From NCBI GenBank assembly GCA_009193035.1, contig SWDT01000152.1, positions 62,001 through 126,000 on the forward strand: a stretch of 64,000 nucleotides of DNA, in the 5' to 3' direction. Made by a program: the position numbers and the translations under genes. The notes beneath the pieces are model-generated. The model did no database searches. It was not told where the DNA came from and worked only from the letters and a program-made list of their open reading frames with translations. How positions within the stretch are numbered: the stretch's first letter is position 1; each line of letters starts with the position of its first letter. Source of the DNA: Halicephalobus mephisto. Taxonomy: Eukaryota; Nematoda; Chromadorea; Rhabditida; Panagrolaimidae. This document shows, piece by piece, positions 10,901-24,143 of this stretch.

Positions 10901-13900
10901 TGCAGCCATTAGTACCATGACCGATTGCTTATGCATATTTGCGGTTAATGTCATAGAGGGGTCAAGTTTTGATTGCCGTGGCTAAGCCGGATAAATCGAT
11001 TGTCAGGTTGGCCAATATTGAAAATTGAAACGGCAGAAATCACTGTTTGCCCAAAAGAATTCTTGACGGCGGATAATCCTTCCTCAGTAGGACCTATTCA
11101 AACAGCAACTGCCAAAATTTTTACTCCGATGTTAGATATATCCATTTGTCGCCCGTCCCGGGAACTAATTAGTATCCCAAGATCTCCTATTGTCCTTGTG
11201 TACTGGAAAAAATGAACAATCATCTAAATCAATCTACTTTGCGGTAATTCTGGATTAATGAACCCCTCAGTCTGTTTTTGGCATTGTAATCAGATTACAG
11301 AGGACCACGTAATTTATAAGGAAATCGGAGGGATCCAAAATGTTTGCATTGGATAATGATCGGTTTCGGGAGATTTGTTACTTGCTGGCAATTGCGGTCA
11401 AACTTTATTATCTCAATTTTCGGGACGTTGTGTTGCGCAAACGACCTTGCCTCTGGCGTAGATTAATAACTACGAAGGTCTCCAATTTTCTGGACAGTTT
11501 TAATCCTATGAAAATAAATTGTTTATATTTAATTATCTTTGGTGATTGGTGCCAAATTTTCTCATGAGGAACATTTACTGAATTTGTGTCCAGCAAAACA
11601 AAACCTGAACAAATACTGGTCTTTCAATTGTGCAACGCCGATCGGGAAGGCTCAAATTTACGTTTATGGAAACAGACAGCGAGAAGTACTAATAAGGGCT
11701 ATTTGCGCGAAACAACCGGAAGACTAACCGAGACCTTTGAGTGTTTTCCATGTACCTTCAAATATCAATATTTATCTTGGCCAACGAAATTCCCATTGAT
11801 CATGTTTCCGAGACTAATCAAGTTGTTTTGTCCTTAGGAATGTGCCTATTCCTCATGACTTGTCTTTTAATTTATCATCTGGTAGTCTTAAGATGACCGC
11901 TCATTTGTTTTGAGTCTCCTGAGAGTAGACAAAGGCTTTATGAAACAAGCGAGTCTCCAAAAGACGGTCCAACTAAGGATTACGCAATGTCCTAAGGATT
12001 GGGCCTTCATCTTTATGTGGTAATGTCAAAAATGCAAGCCGACCACCACATTCCCCGAGGAGCTGCCGGAATTTGCATCCAATGGCGGGACTTTGCTTAT
12101 TTTATCTGATTGCGCAAAGACAATTGAAGTCATGGAAAACCAGTACAAGCAAGAGGACTGCGCAACCCACTTCATCTGAATTTTTAATCTTTGGCACAAG
12201 AAAATTGAATAAATTCGAGCACTTTGTGGCCTTCGGTCAGATTCACTTTGGTCTATTTCTTAAAATCTGGAAGGTCGCGATTGCCATTACTTTTGCTTTG
12301 TTTCTTGTTTTTGCCGCCAGCGAGGTTTTGGTTTTCACTTGATTAATGAGTTTCGTTCTTTTTCATGTCAATTGAATTGATTGGATGCAACAAGAGATGC
12401 CATTTCAGTTGCGCACCACAGACGGTTTTTAAATTCGAAAGTGAATTTTAAAAACCACCTGGTGATTATGGTTAATTCATATTATTCAGTGTCCGGAATG
12501 ACCGGATATGTAAATGTACAAATTTTCGAAAGTCGCAGTTTTGGAATACTTTGCTTCGAAATTTCATTTGATTGCATTCATACAGCGGAGGTACTTGAGC
12601 AATCAGCTCGATGGATGCCACAGAAGACACTTGAATGTCCGCCTTTGCCCAATTGGACTCATTGTTAGGCTTTTAGTGTTCCGATTCCGGACTTTGTTAG
12701 ACTTTGCTTTGGTGGCGAAACGGAGAATCAACCTTTATTGGATGAGGGTAAATAGAATTTTCACAAAACAGATCATTTACCGGAAGTTTGTTTTCATGAA
12801 AAGGCACAATACCCATAGCCAGATTAAATGACCAGTTTTCTTTTCTCCGTGGCACTAAAGTCCATGTTGTTACAATGAGTGTGGTTTGCGAAACTAATAA
12901 AGTAGTTTTCAGATATTCGGAAGCATTTCTACCAAATGCCGTCTTCTGAACGAGTGCCTGAGGGCAGGACTGTCCAACTCATGTGCACCCCACCAGATGC
13001 CGATCCGAAAGCAGAGACGATATGGCTTAAAGATGGCATGGAGATTGTTCCTAACTACGACCCTAATTTAATTGTTGCAAATGACGGAAGCCTTATCATT
13101 TCTGCTCCGAGGCTAGCTGATTCTGGAAACTACACATGTGAGGCCCGAAACCTCGCCAACAAAAGGGTAACCGATAGAGCTGAAATTGTTGTGTACGGTA
13201 GGTACTTTAATAAATTTTGGCATTGGGATTGGGAATTTAAATTAAATTTATTTTTCCCACTAGTTTGCGCGGTAAATAATCCGAAAGGAATGCCTTAGTC
13301 CGCGTTATTACAAATCTTTAAATTAGGGACCTTATAAATGGCGAAATTCATATCGGCACCCTCAAAGGAAATTGGGCACTTGAACGCCACTGACCTTGTG
13401 TTTTTAAAAAGTGTCTGTTTCCATTGTAGTCTATTTTGAAGACAGAAATCCTCGGAGACACAATCAAGGAAAGATGTCCTTGCGGACGACTTTCAAGTCT
13501 ACCGCTTTTACCGAATGACTGAACTCTCAAGTGATCAATTATGCCCACTGTGCAGAAAACAACTGTAGTTTGTTGAAAACTAAACATCAGTAAATAGTTT
13601 TTCAAAGTAGTCAGGGTACGAAGTAGTTATGTACCAGCTCTTGCATAACTTATTTTCAATGCCTGCGAGTCTGGTTCAGTCGCTTAAAACCGTATCGCCT
13701 TTCAAAGTCACTTGCCGAGGGATTACACTGATCCAAGTTGGAAAAAATGATTGCTAACCTGCTAAACGAGCCGTCCTTTGAGATTTTACCGAGAATATAA
13801 TCCTTTAGATCGCTCTGGCAGACAACAGTTCGCACTTTTTCGAATCAGGTCAGCTTTCTTTCGGGGATATACTTCAGATCCATAACTTGACATGCGTCAT

Positions 13901-16533
13901 TTCTTCGAAAAAGCAATTATGTTTTGCCATCGGCAAGTTCAAAGAGAAATTACAAAGTTTATGAGTCATCTGAGTTGTTGCTTCTGTTTATTATGCAATA
14001 ACTCCTCCAAGCAATCAAAAATATTACTTAGACTACTGTGCATTTTTAGTTGATGGAGGGTGGTCTCCGTGGTCTCCATTTTCGGGTTCCTGTAGAATCG
14101 ATTGCTCCTTATTAAAAGTACAGTACAATATGGTAAAAGGTGATTCATTAGCTGTGGATCGAGCAACACCCAAGCAAAGAAGAACCAGGACATGTAATAA
14201 TCCAGCACCACTTAATGGTGGAACAGAGTGTAAAGGTCCTGATGAAGAGTACAGGAATTGCCATCACGAATGTGTCCTCGATGGAGGGTGGTCGGGATGG
14301 ACTCCTTGGTCAGATTGCAACGAAAAGTGCATGAGAATAAGGAAACGCAAGTGTAATGCCCCATCTCCAGTCAACGGGGGAGCGTATTGTCAAGGGACGG
14401 ATTTCGAGAGCGTGAACTGCACCGAAGGACCTGCTATCCCAACTCACTGTGCTTATTCAAGTCACGTTCCTGATAACAGCATTATTAGGGACCAACTATT
14501 AGATGGAACCGCAACATCAAGAACAACTACAGATTCAACTTTTGTACAGAATCCGCTTTTGTTATTTGCTTCTCTGGGATGTGTAGCTATTCTACTGCTA
14601 ATTATTCTTGCATTGGTAGGCATTCTAGTTTGCAAAAGAAAACGAACCAAAGTAAATGGTAGCTTCTATGGAAATCACCGTAAGTTGGTCGTTTCGGATT
14701 TGCATATATGAGGGTGTTTTAGATGTTCGGACAGTGTTGCTGACATCTGATCAAAAGACTCTGCTGGAAGGAATAGGATCTTATGAGAAATACCCTCCTA
14801 GACAGTCTCCAGCTCAACTATTAAGTTTATCCAATGGAACTCCTGTGAATTCTGGCATTCTTCAGAACAGTTACACAATGCGGTCAGCAAAAAGTTACAA
14901 CAGCGGATACTCAATAGGCAGGAAAGCCAATGGTTCCAGGGTAGCTTTGATAGCTGAATATTCTTCAGGATCGCATTCAGGAGGTTCTGCCAGTGGAAGC
15001 TGTACAAAAGCTGCCCTGATACGTTCTGAATCACGGTCTTCTACGGATGAGAATTACGCCACATTGTATGACTTTCCTGGTTCTGAAAATCGACTCCCAT
15101 CGATCAGAACGACAACAGAAGAATTCTCAGGTAGTGAGCAGGATCAAGGAGCTACTATCGTAGCTGCACAAGTCGACAGAGATGCTTCAAGAATCGAACT
15201 CAGGAGAAGTGGAGTAACGCTCAATATTAGTGAAGGAACCTTCAGTGAGGAAAGAATGGTGTTTCTTGCGGTTTCCGACGACGTTTTCGAGCGTCCGCAA
15301 CTTGCTCCGGAAGAAACTTGCTTGAGTTCCGTTGTCGTCTATGGTCTTTGTGAAACTGAACCTGAGACTACTTCGCAAAAGCCTGTGGTGCTAACTTTTG
15401 AGCATTGTGCCTCGTTGTTTCCTAAAGACAATTGGCAGTTTGTCTTATATGCCGATTGGGGACTCGATCGAGGTTGGGAAGTTGCTGCCAAACTCGGCGA
15501 AGAAAACATCAACACTCCTGTCTACGTCCATCTAGAAAGAGAACGCTGTCACGTCATGACTGAACAATTTGGGAGGTTCTTCTTGGCAGGAAGAGCAAAG
15601 AGAGTGAATGTAGCGGCACAGAAGAGAGTTAGACTTGCTGCATTCATTTCAATGGACAATTTCGACAGTACCAAATCATCGCCCATCAGAATTTACTGTG
15701 TTCCTGAGATAGAAATGGCTGTAGAGACAGTGAGGAAACAAGAAGAGAACGTTAATGGAGTTCTACTTGCTCAAGCTGAAAACTTTTTAATGAGAGAAAC
15801 TGGATCCCTCTGTATTTGCTTGGAAGACATTGCCAAAGGATTCCAACTCCACTCCGGAAACCAATTCTTAGTAAGTTTTCTGCGATATTATCATTAATCA
15901 ACCGAAATTTAGGAAATTACGGATAGTCAGCATTTATGGTGCTCGCAAAATGGATTACATTGTGTCCTACCCGTTGAATCCAACGAGGCTTCGTTTAATG
16001 ATCTTGCTGGGAGAATTGTTATTTACCAAAAAGGAAATTCTGCTGATCGCCAAATTCTAGAATTCAGCATTCAAAAGTCCAAACCTGTAAGTAATACTAT
16101 TTGTAATTTTTCATGACATTCAATTGCAGCTTTTCTTACTCCTTCGTCATTCTGCCAGCGATGAAAGGCTTATTTCGACTTCCTTTACCCTGAATTCCCA
16201 GACAAAACGACAGTTATCGTCGTTGTTTTGTCCGTCTAGAGACCCTGAGAAAGACTGGCGAGGTCTTTCGAAGAAATTAGGCTTTGAACGATTTATTCAG
16301 GTTATTTTTTTTCCACATCCCTTGTAACGTTGAAATTACAGTATTTCGGGACACGACTTGGATGTCAACCAGCAGAACTCATTTTTGACTTGTGGGAAGC
16401 AACTGTTGCCGGCTCTGATCGGGCTGCCCTGGACCTTCTTCAGACTTTACGGGTAATGGGCTGTCCAGATGCTGTCCGGATTCTCGATGACTTCTTATCT
16501 CGGCCTCAATATGATGTTGCCCTAAATGCTTAG
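7966..16533 (+). CDS. unc-5: UNC-5 netrin receptor
   Basis: Type I receptor for netrin (UNC-6) that mediates repulsive guidance of axons and migrating cells. Nine coding exons: 7966-8134, 10081-10205, 10562-10760, 12913-13197, 14050-14679, 14723-15870, 15913-16086, 16130-16300 and 16342-16533; every junction keeps frame. Order of parts: an acidic N-terminal stretch; first Ig domain (EQPKSGYVVRSRSLTLNCK to the FDCRCYA cysteines); second Ig domain (VPEGRTVQLMC ... DSGNYTCEA); two thrombospondin type 1 repeats (GGWSPWSPF, GGWSGWTPW); a membrane span (LLFASLGCVAILLLIILALV); ZU5 domain (from about 15170); UPA region; and a C-terminal death domain (LIFDLWEATVAGSDRAALDLL). About 1,040 residues. The chosen ATG gives no signal peptide, so a 5' exon with the secretion signal is probably missing from this model. 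AATAAA at 16604-16609. Confidence 0.95.
8135..10080 (+). other. unc-5: unc-5 first long intron
   Basis: A 1.95-kb intron, far longer than the 40-60 nt usual here, from GTGAGT to TTATTTCAG. I see no coding homology on either strand. Long 5' introns often hold enhancers, but nothing specific can be shown. Confidence 0.6.
10761..12912 (+). other. unc-5: unc-5 third intron, between the two Ig domains
   Basis: A 2.15-kb intron. Open frames inside it, for example 12514-12831, show no recognisable protein and have the AT-rich character of intron DNA. Nothing else seen. Confidence 0.6.
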
Positions 16534-18706
16534 TAATCCGGTTATACATGCCCAAATTGAGTCACTACAACTGTTGAAGCATATATTGTATATAGTTATT
16601 GTTAATAAAATGAACTAATAAGAAGAAACTTTGCGTGATGTCATGGGATGAGTTGTACATCTTCTTGCAGAGTGCCATTTGCATTTTGGATGTATTTATT
16701 TTTTACTAAACGACCTGAATTGAAATAATTTTAGGAAATAGAATAGTTGTGTTGTCGAAATTTTATTTTAATGGGATGTTTTTTCACTAATTAGGATAAA
16801 CCCTATACGATGAAGAACATTCTTGAACAACTCACACAAAGTGAGACCTTGAAAGTTGCAGAAAAAATAACTTTGACCCTGATTGTGACGTCAATGATCG
16901 CTAAGGCTGAGTTTTGGACAATGAACTTTCTTCAGAGTTATAAAATAATAGGTTCAGAGATTATATCGTAGCAAGATCTCAAAAAGTGCTATTTTTGAAC
17001 ATTGTCGTTCCACAGTTAGAATTCTCACTTTCACGCATTTCCAGTTCCGATCCATCAATACGAGTTATAATCTAAAGAAATTTCGTCAATATGAAGATTT
17101 ATGATTTCTTATGCTTAGATGTTATGAATTAACATAAACAAAGTCTGAGTTAACATAAGATTTCTTCCCATTAATTGACGAATAGGTTGTAGAGAAAATA
17201 AAATTATTTTACATGATGTAAATATCTAGCAAAGAATTCCATTAATTACTGGAGAATCTAATAACGACTATTTCCATGTTTCTCATACATGAATAGTGAA
17301 GGAAAAGTCAGAACTGCTTCTCACAATGTTACCAAATTGATCAAATATTCTCTTACAATCAAGCAAGAATCTGAGGAGTTTGCGAGCAATTCATAATGGA
17401 TGTTAGGTCACTAATGGATCTCTTGCTCCTATGATCGTAAACGCATATCAGTTTGGTTTCTCCAAAAAGGTTCAAATCCATAATCAGCTTGTGTCCATGT
17501 GAAAGTAAATGACTATATTGTTCAATCTCTTAATTTCAACGACTCACTTGTGTACTATTGTGAGGATGATTTATAACATTAGACATCATGACTTTAATTA
17601 CTGTGTCATACTTTAGGAATTCAACACTTGTTTGCTGAATAAAGAAGCAGTTCAAGCATCAAATTCCATTGTTAGGTTTCGAGCATCGTACATATCAACG
17701 AATTATTCGACACTTCATTGTTTTTCGGAACGTGTTTTTGTTAACGACATTCCAAAGTAACTCGTTCTTATTCATTTCTGGAATTTTCACAGATCGTACA
17801 TCAAGCCGTCATCTGGTATCAAATGACGTAACAATAAACTCCAGAACATTCCTTCAAAATGTACTTTGGTAATTCAACTTTGTGATATCCATTTTCCAGT
17901 TTTCCAAAGGTTGTAGAAGAGAATCGCTGGATCTGTGACGATAGCAGATGCAGACATCCTATATCAATGGAGTACTATTTTGGCTCATTCCTCTCGTTTA
18001 CAACCAGTTTTGTTTCCTTGTTATCGCGACTTTCGAAATTACAGTTGGTTCAAAGCTGGTTATATCTAAGAACGACCTTGAACTTTAAAAACCCAGTTAA
18101 TTCCCGTTTTTTCTTAATTCATCGAACTTCAGGGTGGAAATTAAAGACTGAAAGTGCTGTTCGTTCTTTGAATTTGGAATTTTCAGTTGTGCTCGCTCAT
18201 TCCTGCTTTCGTTACAAACAATTATTCATCTCAAATAGTAAATTTTTATTTGCTTGATATTCGGCATTTTAAAATCATTGTCAATTTTGAAGTTCAGCAT
18301 GTTTTACATTTAAAACCATCGAAATTTAAAAGTCCAAATTAAAATTGAACACGAAGAAACTTTTAAATTTCCTGTTCCTATTTCCTTTATTTTTACGAAC
18401 ATTTTGTTTCATAAAATTGTCTAATAAAATACATACCCAGGAAGTAAATTGCAAACTCTACATGTTTTACAATTCATCTCAAAAGACTACACGAGATAAA
18501 GCTCTTCCAGTGTTATTGATTTTCCGTAATCCACATCGTAACTTCAGCAATGACTGATTTTGAGGAATTCGTACATCTTGGACTGCAAGATATGCAACAG
18601 AACTCAGTGTAAAACCCACAACGATCAAAATTGATTTATTTAAAGATAAAGTGGCAGTAGATGCAGTTAAACACGCGTTTCATAAAGCCGAAAGGAATGT
18701 ATTCGC
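16534..18706. other. Intergenic region between unc-5 and the first Patched-related gene
   Basis: About 2.2 kb between two convergent genes, about 35% GC by eye. It holds the unc-5 AATAAA and, at 18635-18640, TTTATT, the minus-strand AATAAA of the neighbour. A B-box-like GGTTCAAATCC near 17469 has no tRNA A box or cloverleaf. No other feature seen. Confidence 0.5.
16604..16609 (+). terminator. Polyadenylation signal of unc-5
   Basis: AATAAA 71 nt after the unc-5 stop codon, in an AT-rich tail. Confidence 0.6.
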
Positions 18707-21700
18707 TTACGAATCTTGAATAGTGACTTTGGCAATGTTTTTCTGTCTCGCTTCATCATTTTGAACACTTAGCATATTTTTGATTGAAGTAGAAGTTCGT
18801 AATTTTTTAATTGTTGATCTGATAGGCTGTAAAATCATCTATTAGTAGTTCTCAAGACTAGATTCTTACCTTGTGCGAAGCAAATATCGTGTCGTAAATC
18901 CTCGAGAGTGCACATAGTGCAACTGGAATCACATAGAGTCCGTGGATCAGACCAAAGAAAATAACAAGTACCATCGTTTTAACAAACACCTAAAAAGTAC
19001 CTTCTATGAACAATCATAAAATTATCAGTCTTACCTCGCTCATGTAAGAGGGAACGAACAATAAACACAATACAAAACATACTGTAGAAATACCGCATTG
19101 AAGTAACGGATACCCTATTGCTGTCAGAACGTTCAGGACACGTTCCTCGGGCTTCAACTTGCCCCCGGACTCAACTCCACAGCGATAATAATGGAAACTA
19201 GCATGTGCAGGGAAATCAACACTGAATCCGATCGACATGATGGTTGTAGCCATGGAGATCGGGTCAAGATCGACGTTCCACATAGCTAGGAAACCAAAAA
19301 CTCCGATGCAAATGGAAAGGATCGACAATGTAGCAACCACTGTCGTGAACAAATTTCCCATAAATATCGTACAGATAACTGCCATACAGGCCAGTGTTGC
19401 AGCCGAGGATGTCACAGTGGCGGGAATCATAGTTTCGATTTGATCAAGAAATTGGGCATCATCGGCGAAAACCCAAGCTTCTAAATCAGAGTACCTGGAA
19501 TAAAAGCATTTACAGAGCATATATAAACACAGACGAACCGGTCAGCGATGGCTCTCCATCGATTTAGCATTTGTCCTCTGAAGTTCCAGTTGACCATTTG
19601 CTCCCCATGGAACGCGATCACAGTAAAGAACTTCTCGATTGTTCTGAAATTTTTGCATTGTGCTCACGGAATGTCCACCGTAAATACGAAAACAAACCCA
19701 TTTTGATTGAAGCGAATGAAGCCATTCCAGTGTTTGTATTCCGGCCAATTCAGGAATGGAGACATTTCTTGTTTCGTGAATAGTTGACTTCCGCTTTCCC
19801 CTCGCTGAGCTTCCATGTCTTCTTCAGAAGTCTCCAAAAATTTCTCATAATCGCGCATCCAAAAATGAGTGTACTTTGGACCGAGACATTCCGGCATTGA
19901 TTCGAAATCAGCAATGAGATTTTTAACTCGATCTTGCTGTGACTTTTGAGATAGATCACCCACATTGTTAACAAATACATTAACAGCAGTGTAGTTAGGG
20001 AGGATGTAGGCATTCCTGAGCTTATTCATCTTGGTCACGAGGGAATCACTGAGGAATAGTTTTTCTGGAGTAATACTTGCATGGATTCCGAGAGCCCCAC
20101 GGACAGAAACAATCCAATAAACGATGAGAACCAATACTGTCAAAATGAAAGTAAATTCACTTGCAAGCCAGGAAGAATATTTCTTCATTATTTTACGAAC
20201 CACATTTGCAATTCTCTTACGTCTGTTCTCAGTTTCTTGATTAGCTTCTTTGTACCGTCGTTCCTCCGACTTCATTTCGAAATCTGCGGCAATGACTAAA
20301 ATGGACGTGAAGAAAACAAATTGATAAATGTAATCAACGAAAAGGGCAACGGCATTTGCTGCACAGAACAAGGTGATTTCGGGGGTTGGGGAAAAGATCC
20401 CAATAACGAATGCTAAGATATTCGTTGCTGAAGTTATAGATATAGAAGGACCGCAATCCACAACCATTGCAGCAATTCTGTCTCTTAAAGTGTCGGTGTA
20501 CAAGCCCCCAGGTACTTTTCTCTTCAATTCCCTCTTCTTCACACAAATTCTCTGCCATGCATGGATCATCAAAAAGGCGTCATCAACCCCTAAATCAAAT
20601 GTTGTTGTCGATAGGTATCATAAACAACCTACCGATTGCCATAACCAAAAACGGAGTGACAGCAAGAATAGTTCCAAAACGAAACCCGAACCAAAACAAC
20701 AATCCCAATGCAGTCGATGTCGCCAACAAAGGACAGATACATGCAACGATAGCTAAGGAAACTTTATGTCTAGTCCACTGAAATTCAAGGATCAGATTAG
20801 CTTTCTAAAATACTGCTTACTTGGCCAAAGTAGTAGGCACTCAGCCATACGGTGATAATAGAGAACGTTGACATGATCAAAAACCCTACAGTAATAAACG
20901 GGAACAAAGTCATGCCATTTCTGACTATCTCGTCCCCGACGAACGTTACTGACATAACGAGGGGTAGAATATGGTCATTTTTGTATTCGCTGAAATAACG
21001 CTACTGTGTTATTACTTTCAAGTGACCATGGAATAGTATGTTATGTAAAACCTGTTTAGAATCGATTGAATATAAAAACGCTCATATTTTGCATTCCCTG
21101 TGAACAGAAATTTTAAAGATTAATCGGAACCCATGGTGACACAAAATTAAACTTAATTGCGCTTCTCGTCTTTGAGCTCTGTGTAAAAGTTTTTGTTTCT
21201 CCTCCAGTCTACATAATTCGGCGTCAATTGGCTTGATTTTGATCCATTTCGAAACTTGTTTGTTGCTTGTCTGAATGAACACGGGGAATTTTACGCAACC
21301 ATGTTCCCAAAGACAGACAAAAGGTTTCTGATAGGTCTAGCCGATCACAAACCACCTTCAATCATAACGTTTCTTTGCACATTATTAAGTTGCTAAGTTA
21401 TCAATTTCCGGTGTCTTGTTTGATCACCCTATTATATGAAAAATGTGTCCAAGCCAAGGTCAAACCGCAAAAAAACTCACTGGTGATAGAAATGCTCGAT
21501 AGCCCGCTCCCAATTAACTACGTCATCCTTTGTGACGTTGGTTGGTTTATCGGCTCGATACTGAAGGACGATCAGCGGAAGATGCTCAATGTTGGTCGTT
21601 GTATGAGCTCTTCTTTGTGCTTCTGGGCTGTCAAACTTCTTAACCCCGAAGAAAAGCGGACTCAAGTCTAATTCACGACCAAGAACAGACATGAAGGGGA

Positions 21701-22776
21701 ATGACAAGTTGATTCTGGAGTCAAACAACGCATTCGAATCGAAGAGGGCAAAGTCGTCGTTGCTTTGTATGATTAAGCCATTCTAAAACATTTAATGTGA
21801 ATCGAAAGTCACCGAGAACTCACCCGGAAATGTCTCACTGGCTCATTGAATTCACAAAAGTCGGAGCAAAACTGATTAAAGTTCATATCCTTTATAAAAA
21901 AGTTCCGAGCAACTGTCTCCATGAGATCCACCGTGGCATTAAGATGTTCGACCCTCGCTAAACTGCCGTTATCCTTGGCTGTGATGAAAACGACCACTCC
22001 AACCGGTTCGCTTCCTTGTTTTGCATAAAAATCCTCATACATCGCCACTTCTTTATGAGATCTAGCACCATTAGGCGTGTACCCTGTTTTGAGATCATCT
22101 TGTTGCTTTGTAAAAGGGATTTTCAGTGAAGTGATTGTGGTAAAGATCAGCACTATCTAAACTACGAAATATGTCATCACATTACAAATTAAGATTTTTC
22201 ATCGTTTTTGGTTACTGATGAATCGATTAACGAAGTACTTTGTCTTTCACTAATGCTAGTGCAAGATGCCTTAGTAAATGAAATAATTCAGTGAAAAATC
22301 GCATTTTCGAGAAAATACCGAGAGCGACTTTTCGGAACAAATAAAAAACAAGATACAAAAATTCAAGTTGAAAAAAGACCGGAAAGATCTCGGCATTGAA
22401 TACAGGTCAGTTTTAATTGTTGCATTTAAACAATCAAAAAAATAAATTGCGGAAACTAAACTGTCAATAAACCTACCGTCAATACCAATTTGGCGTGGTC
22501 AGCAAGGAAGTAGCCAACGTTCCGGAAGCAGTAATCCATAAAGCGCATAAACATGGTTAGATGCTCATCTGACAACGGAGCATCGGTTGACAATCTATCT
22601 GATGCAGATGTGTCACTAGAAACTACAGTAAAGGTGACGGAAGAAGGGTATCTTGAAGTCTCGTTCCCCACGGCAATAACAGAATTATTGCTCGTTGAAA
22701 TATTCGACGAACATGGCTGATGATCCACCGTAGTTGCAGTCACTTTTGAGCTTGATGGCGACGATTCACCCATCAT
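18707..22776 (-). CDS. Patched-related (PTR) sterol-sensing-domain protein
   Basis: Twelve-span membrane protein of the nematode-expanded Patched-related family, RND-type relatives of Patched thought to act in cuticle and moulting traffic. ATG at 22776 opens a Ser/Thr-rich cytosolic N-tail of about 80 residues. Next come the first span ([10 protein letters not shown]), a first extracellular loop with the paired-Cys segment [11 protein letters not shown], and a sterol-sensing domain whose fourth span carries the RND-type acidic motif as [11 protein letters not shown] second loop ([21 protein letters not shown]) follows. The second half of six spans holds [11 protein letters not shown] and ends [18 protein letters not shown] basic tail ends at TAA 18707. 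The GVDD motif is split by a 43-nt intron at 20598-20640. Length about 950-1,000 residues. One intron of roughly 500 nt lies near 21000-21480. The specific PTR member is not assignable. Confidence 0.9.
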
Positions 22777-23234
22777 AACCTGGCACCAGTAGCTGCAAGA
22801 AAATGATGATAGTGTTTATTCTTTGTCACGACACAACAAAATGGGATGCTCAAAACGTCCCAGGAGGTTTTTGTGCAGTTTCTGATCGCAACAGAGAAGA
22901 AAATAAAAGTCAGAAATGCGGTTCTTCATCCTTTTTCAAAAAAGGGCGGTCTCGAGATGTCGGCGTCAGAGAAGGAAACGTTTCCTGCTTCCGAAAACTG
23001 AGTGAAACCAAAAGTGCGTCGGCCATCACAAAGAAAACAACGGCTTCCGCTTCGTGTATCGAGAGGAACTGGTTATGATCGTCCCAGAATTCAAACAAGG
23101 TAGCAATAGAAACCTGAGGTTGACGCCGATGTCATCACATTATTTTTTATTCGTGAATACCATAGCGAAAAAAGACAAACCCGGTTACCCTTTATAAAAA
23201 CTTTATTCGGTCCTAACCTAGATAAACCCTGACA
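22777..23234. other. Gap between tafazzin and the Patched-related gene
   Basis: 458 bp separating two genes on the minus strand. TTTATT at 23202-23207 is the minus-strand AATAAA of tafazzin. An open frame at 22910-23098 has no known relative and is taken as chance. The spacing is at the upper end of nematode operon gaps. Confidence 0.4.
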
Positions 23235-24143
23235 TTACTTACTCACGAGATCCTTACATCCTCCAAGTCCAAACAACACATCCTGTACATAATCGGTGAT
23301 TTCTTTCCGGCGTTCAATTTCTGTGACTGAGTTTAAGGACGCCAATATTTGTCTGGAATCGACAGGCTGACCAACAATGACTTCAACCGTTTTCCCAAAA
23401 ATTGGATAATACGGCGCATGTACTGGCCAAACAGCATTCATATCTTTAACCCATATAGGCAAGATCATAGGCGGTTCTTTGGATTCACTGATTAGTCTTC
23501 CAATGCCCCATTTAAATCGAAGAGGTTCTGAAGTTACTTTTCCTTCTGGATATAGATGCACCCATTGCTTCTCATTCAGTTTCTCAATACAGAAATCCAT
23601 ACATTCTTGGAACACTCCTGCACCGCGAACAATCGGGACACATCTACCCAAGGAAAACAAGCTAAATATACCATATAGTTAACACCAATTTCACGTAAAC
23701 TTACGAAGTGTGGAGAGCTTTCGTAAAACAAATATTATGAGCAGTTGGAGTGTACCGAAATCGATCGATGTTGGCGAAAAAATTGGAAATTGGAACAGAT
23801 GCTGGAAAATCAGCTTACAGAAATCATCAAAACAAGACAAACCCCAAATAAGTGGATCATCGACGTTGCATCGGTGATTCGAAATAGTTAACAGAGAACG
23901 ACTTCGATCTTCTATCAACTTTAATAACGTCTGGCGATTGCGGACAATTAGCCTATTACCGCCTAAAAAATCGGCATCAACTGAATGAAAAGTGTTTGAT
24001 ATATGAAACAAACCTAAGAACATTACTTTTGCACAAAGGTAGACAAAAGTCATCGTCATCCTTGATTTCCATTTATACCAGAGCGTCGTTTGCCTTGGAA
24101 AAGGCCAGGGGAACTTAAATCCATCGACATTGGCAGTCCTCAT
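23235..24143 (-). CDS. acl-3: Tafazzin, cardiolipin-remodelling transacylase
   Basis: Mitochondrial phospholipid-lysophospholipid transacylase that remodels cardiolipin. The ATG at 24143 is followed by FPWPFPRQTTLWYKW, like the WPFP start of animal tafazzins. After splicing, the conserved blocks are KVMFLGGNRLIVRN, the HX4D catalytic motif as SNHRCNVDDP, RYTPTAHNICFTKALH, FSLGRCVPIVRG (glycerolipid-binding GxxxP-type block) and LYPEGKV. Introns: about 51 nt inside the TTA-G|GC codon near 24015; 41 nt after DPLIW with a GTTTGT donor; and about 43 nt before LFSLGRC. The 41-nt choice is preferred over a 17-nt alternative because it restores the normal spacing to the RW/RY-T block. About 260 residues, normal length. 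Loss of this enzyme in humans causes Barth syndrome. Confidence 0.93.

Noticed and set aside
12514..12831. 105-codon open frame inside the unc-5 intron
   Set aside because: No family resemblance, overlaps other chance frames and lies wholly within an intron proven by frame-true exons on both sides.
17469..17479. GGTTCAAATCC, a tRNA B-box match
   Set aside because: No A box at the right distance upstream and no acceptor-stem pairing; no cloverleaf can be drawn.
22910..23098. Open frame between tafazzin and the Patched-related gene
   Set aside because: No recognisable protein; sits in a short intergenic gap with low-complexity sequence.
23803..23820. A 17-nt intron in tafazzin (GTAAGCTGATTTTCCAG)
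   Set aside because: A 41-nt intron with an upstream GTTTGT donor uses the same acceptor, keeps frame and gives the normal spacing between the HX4D motif and the RYT block.
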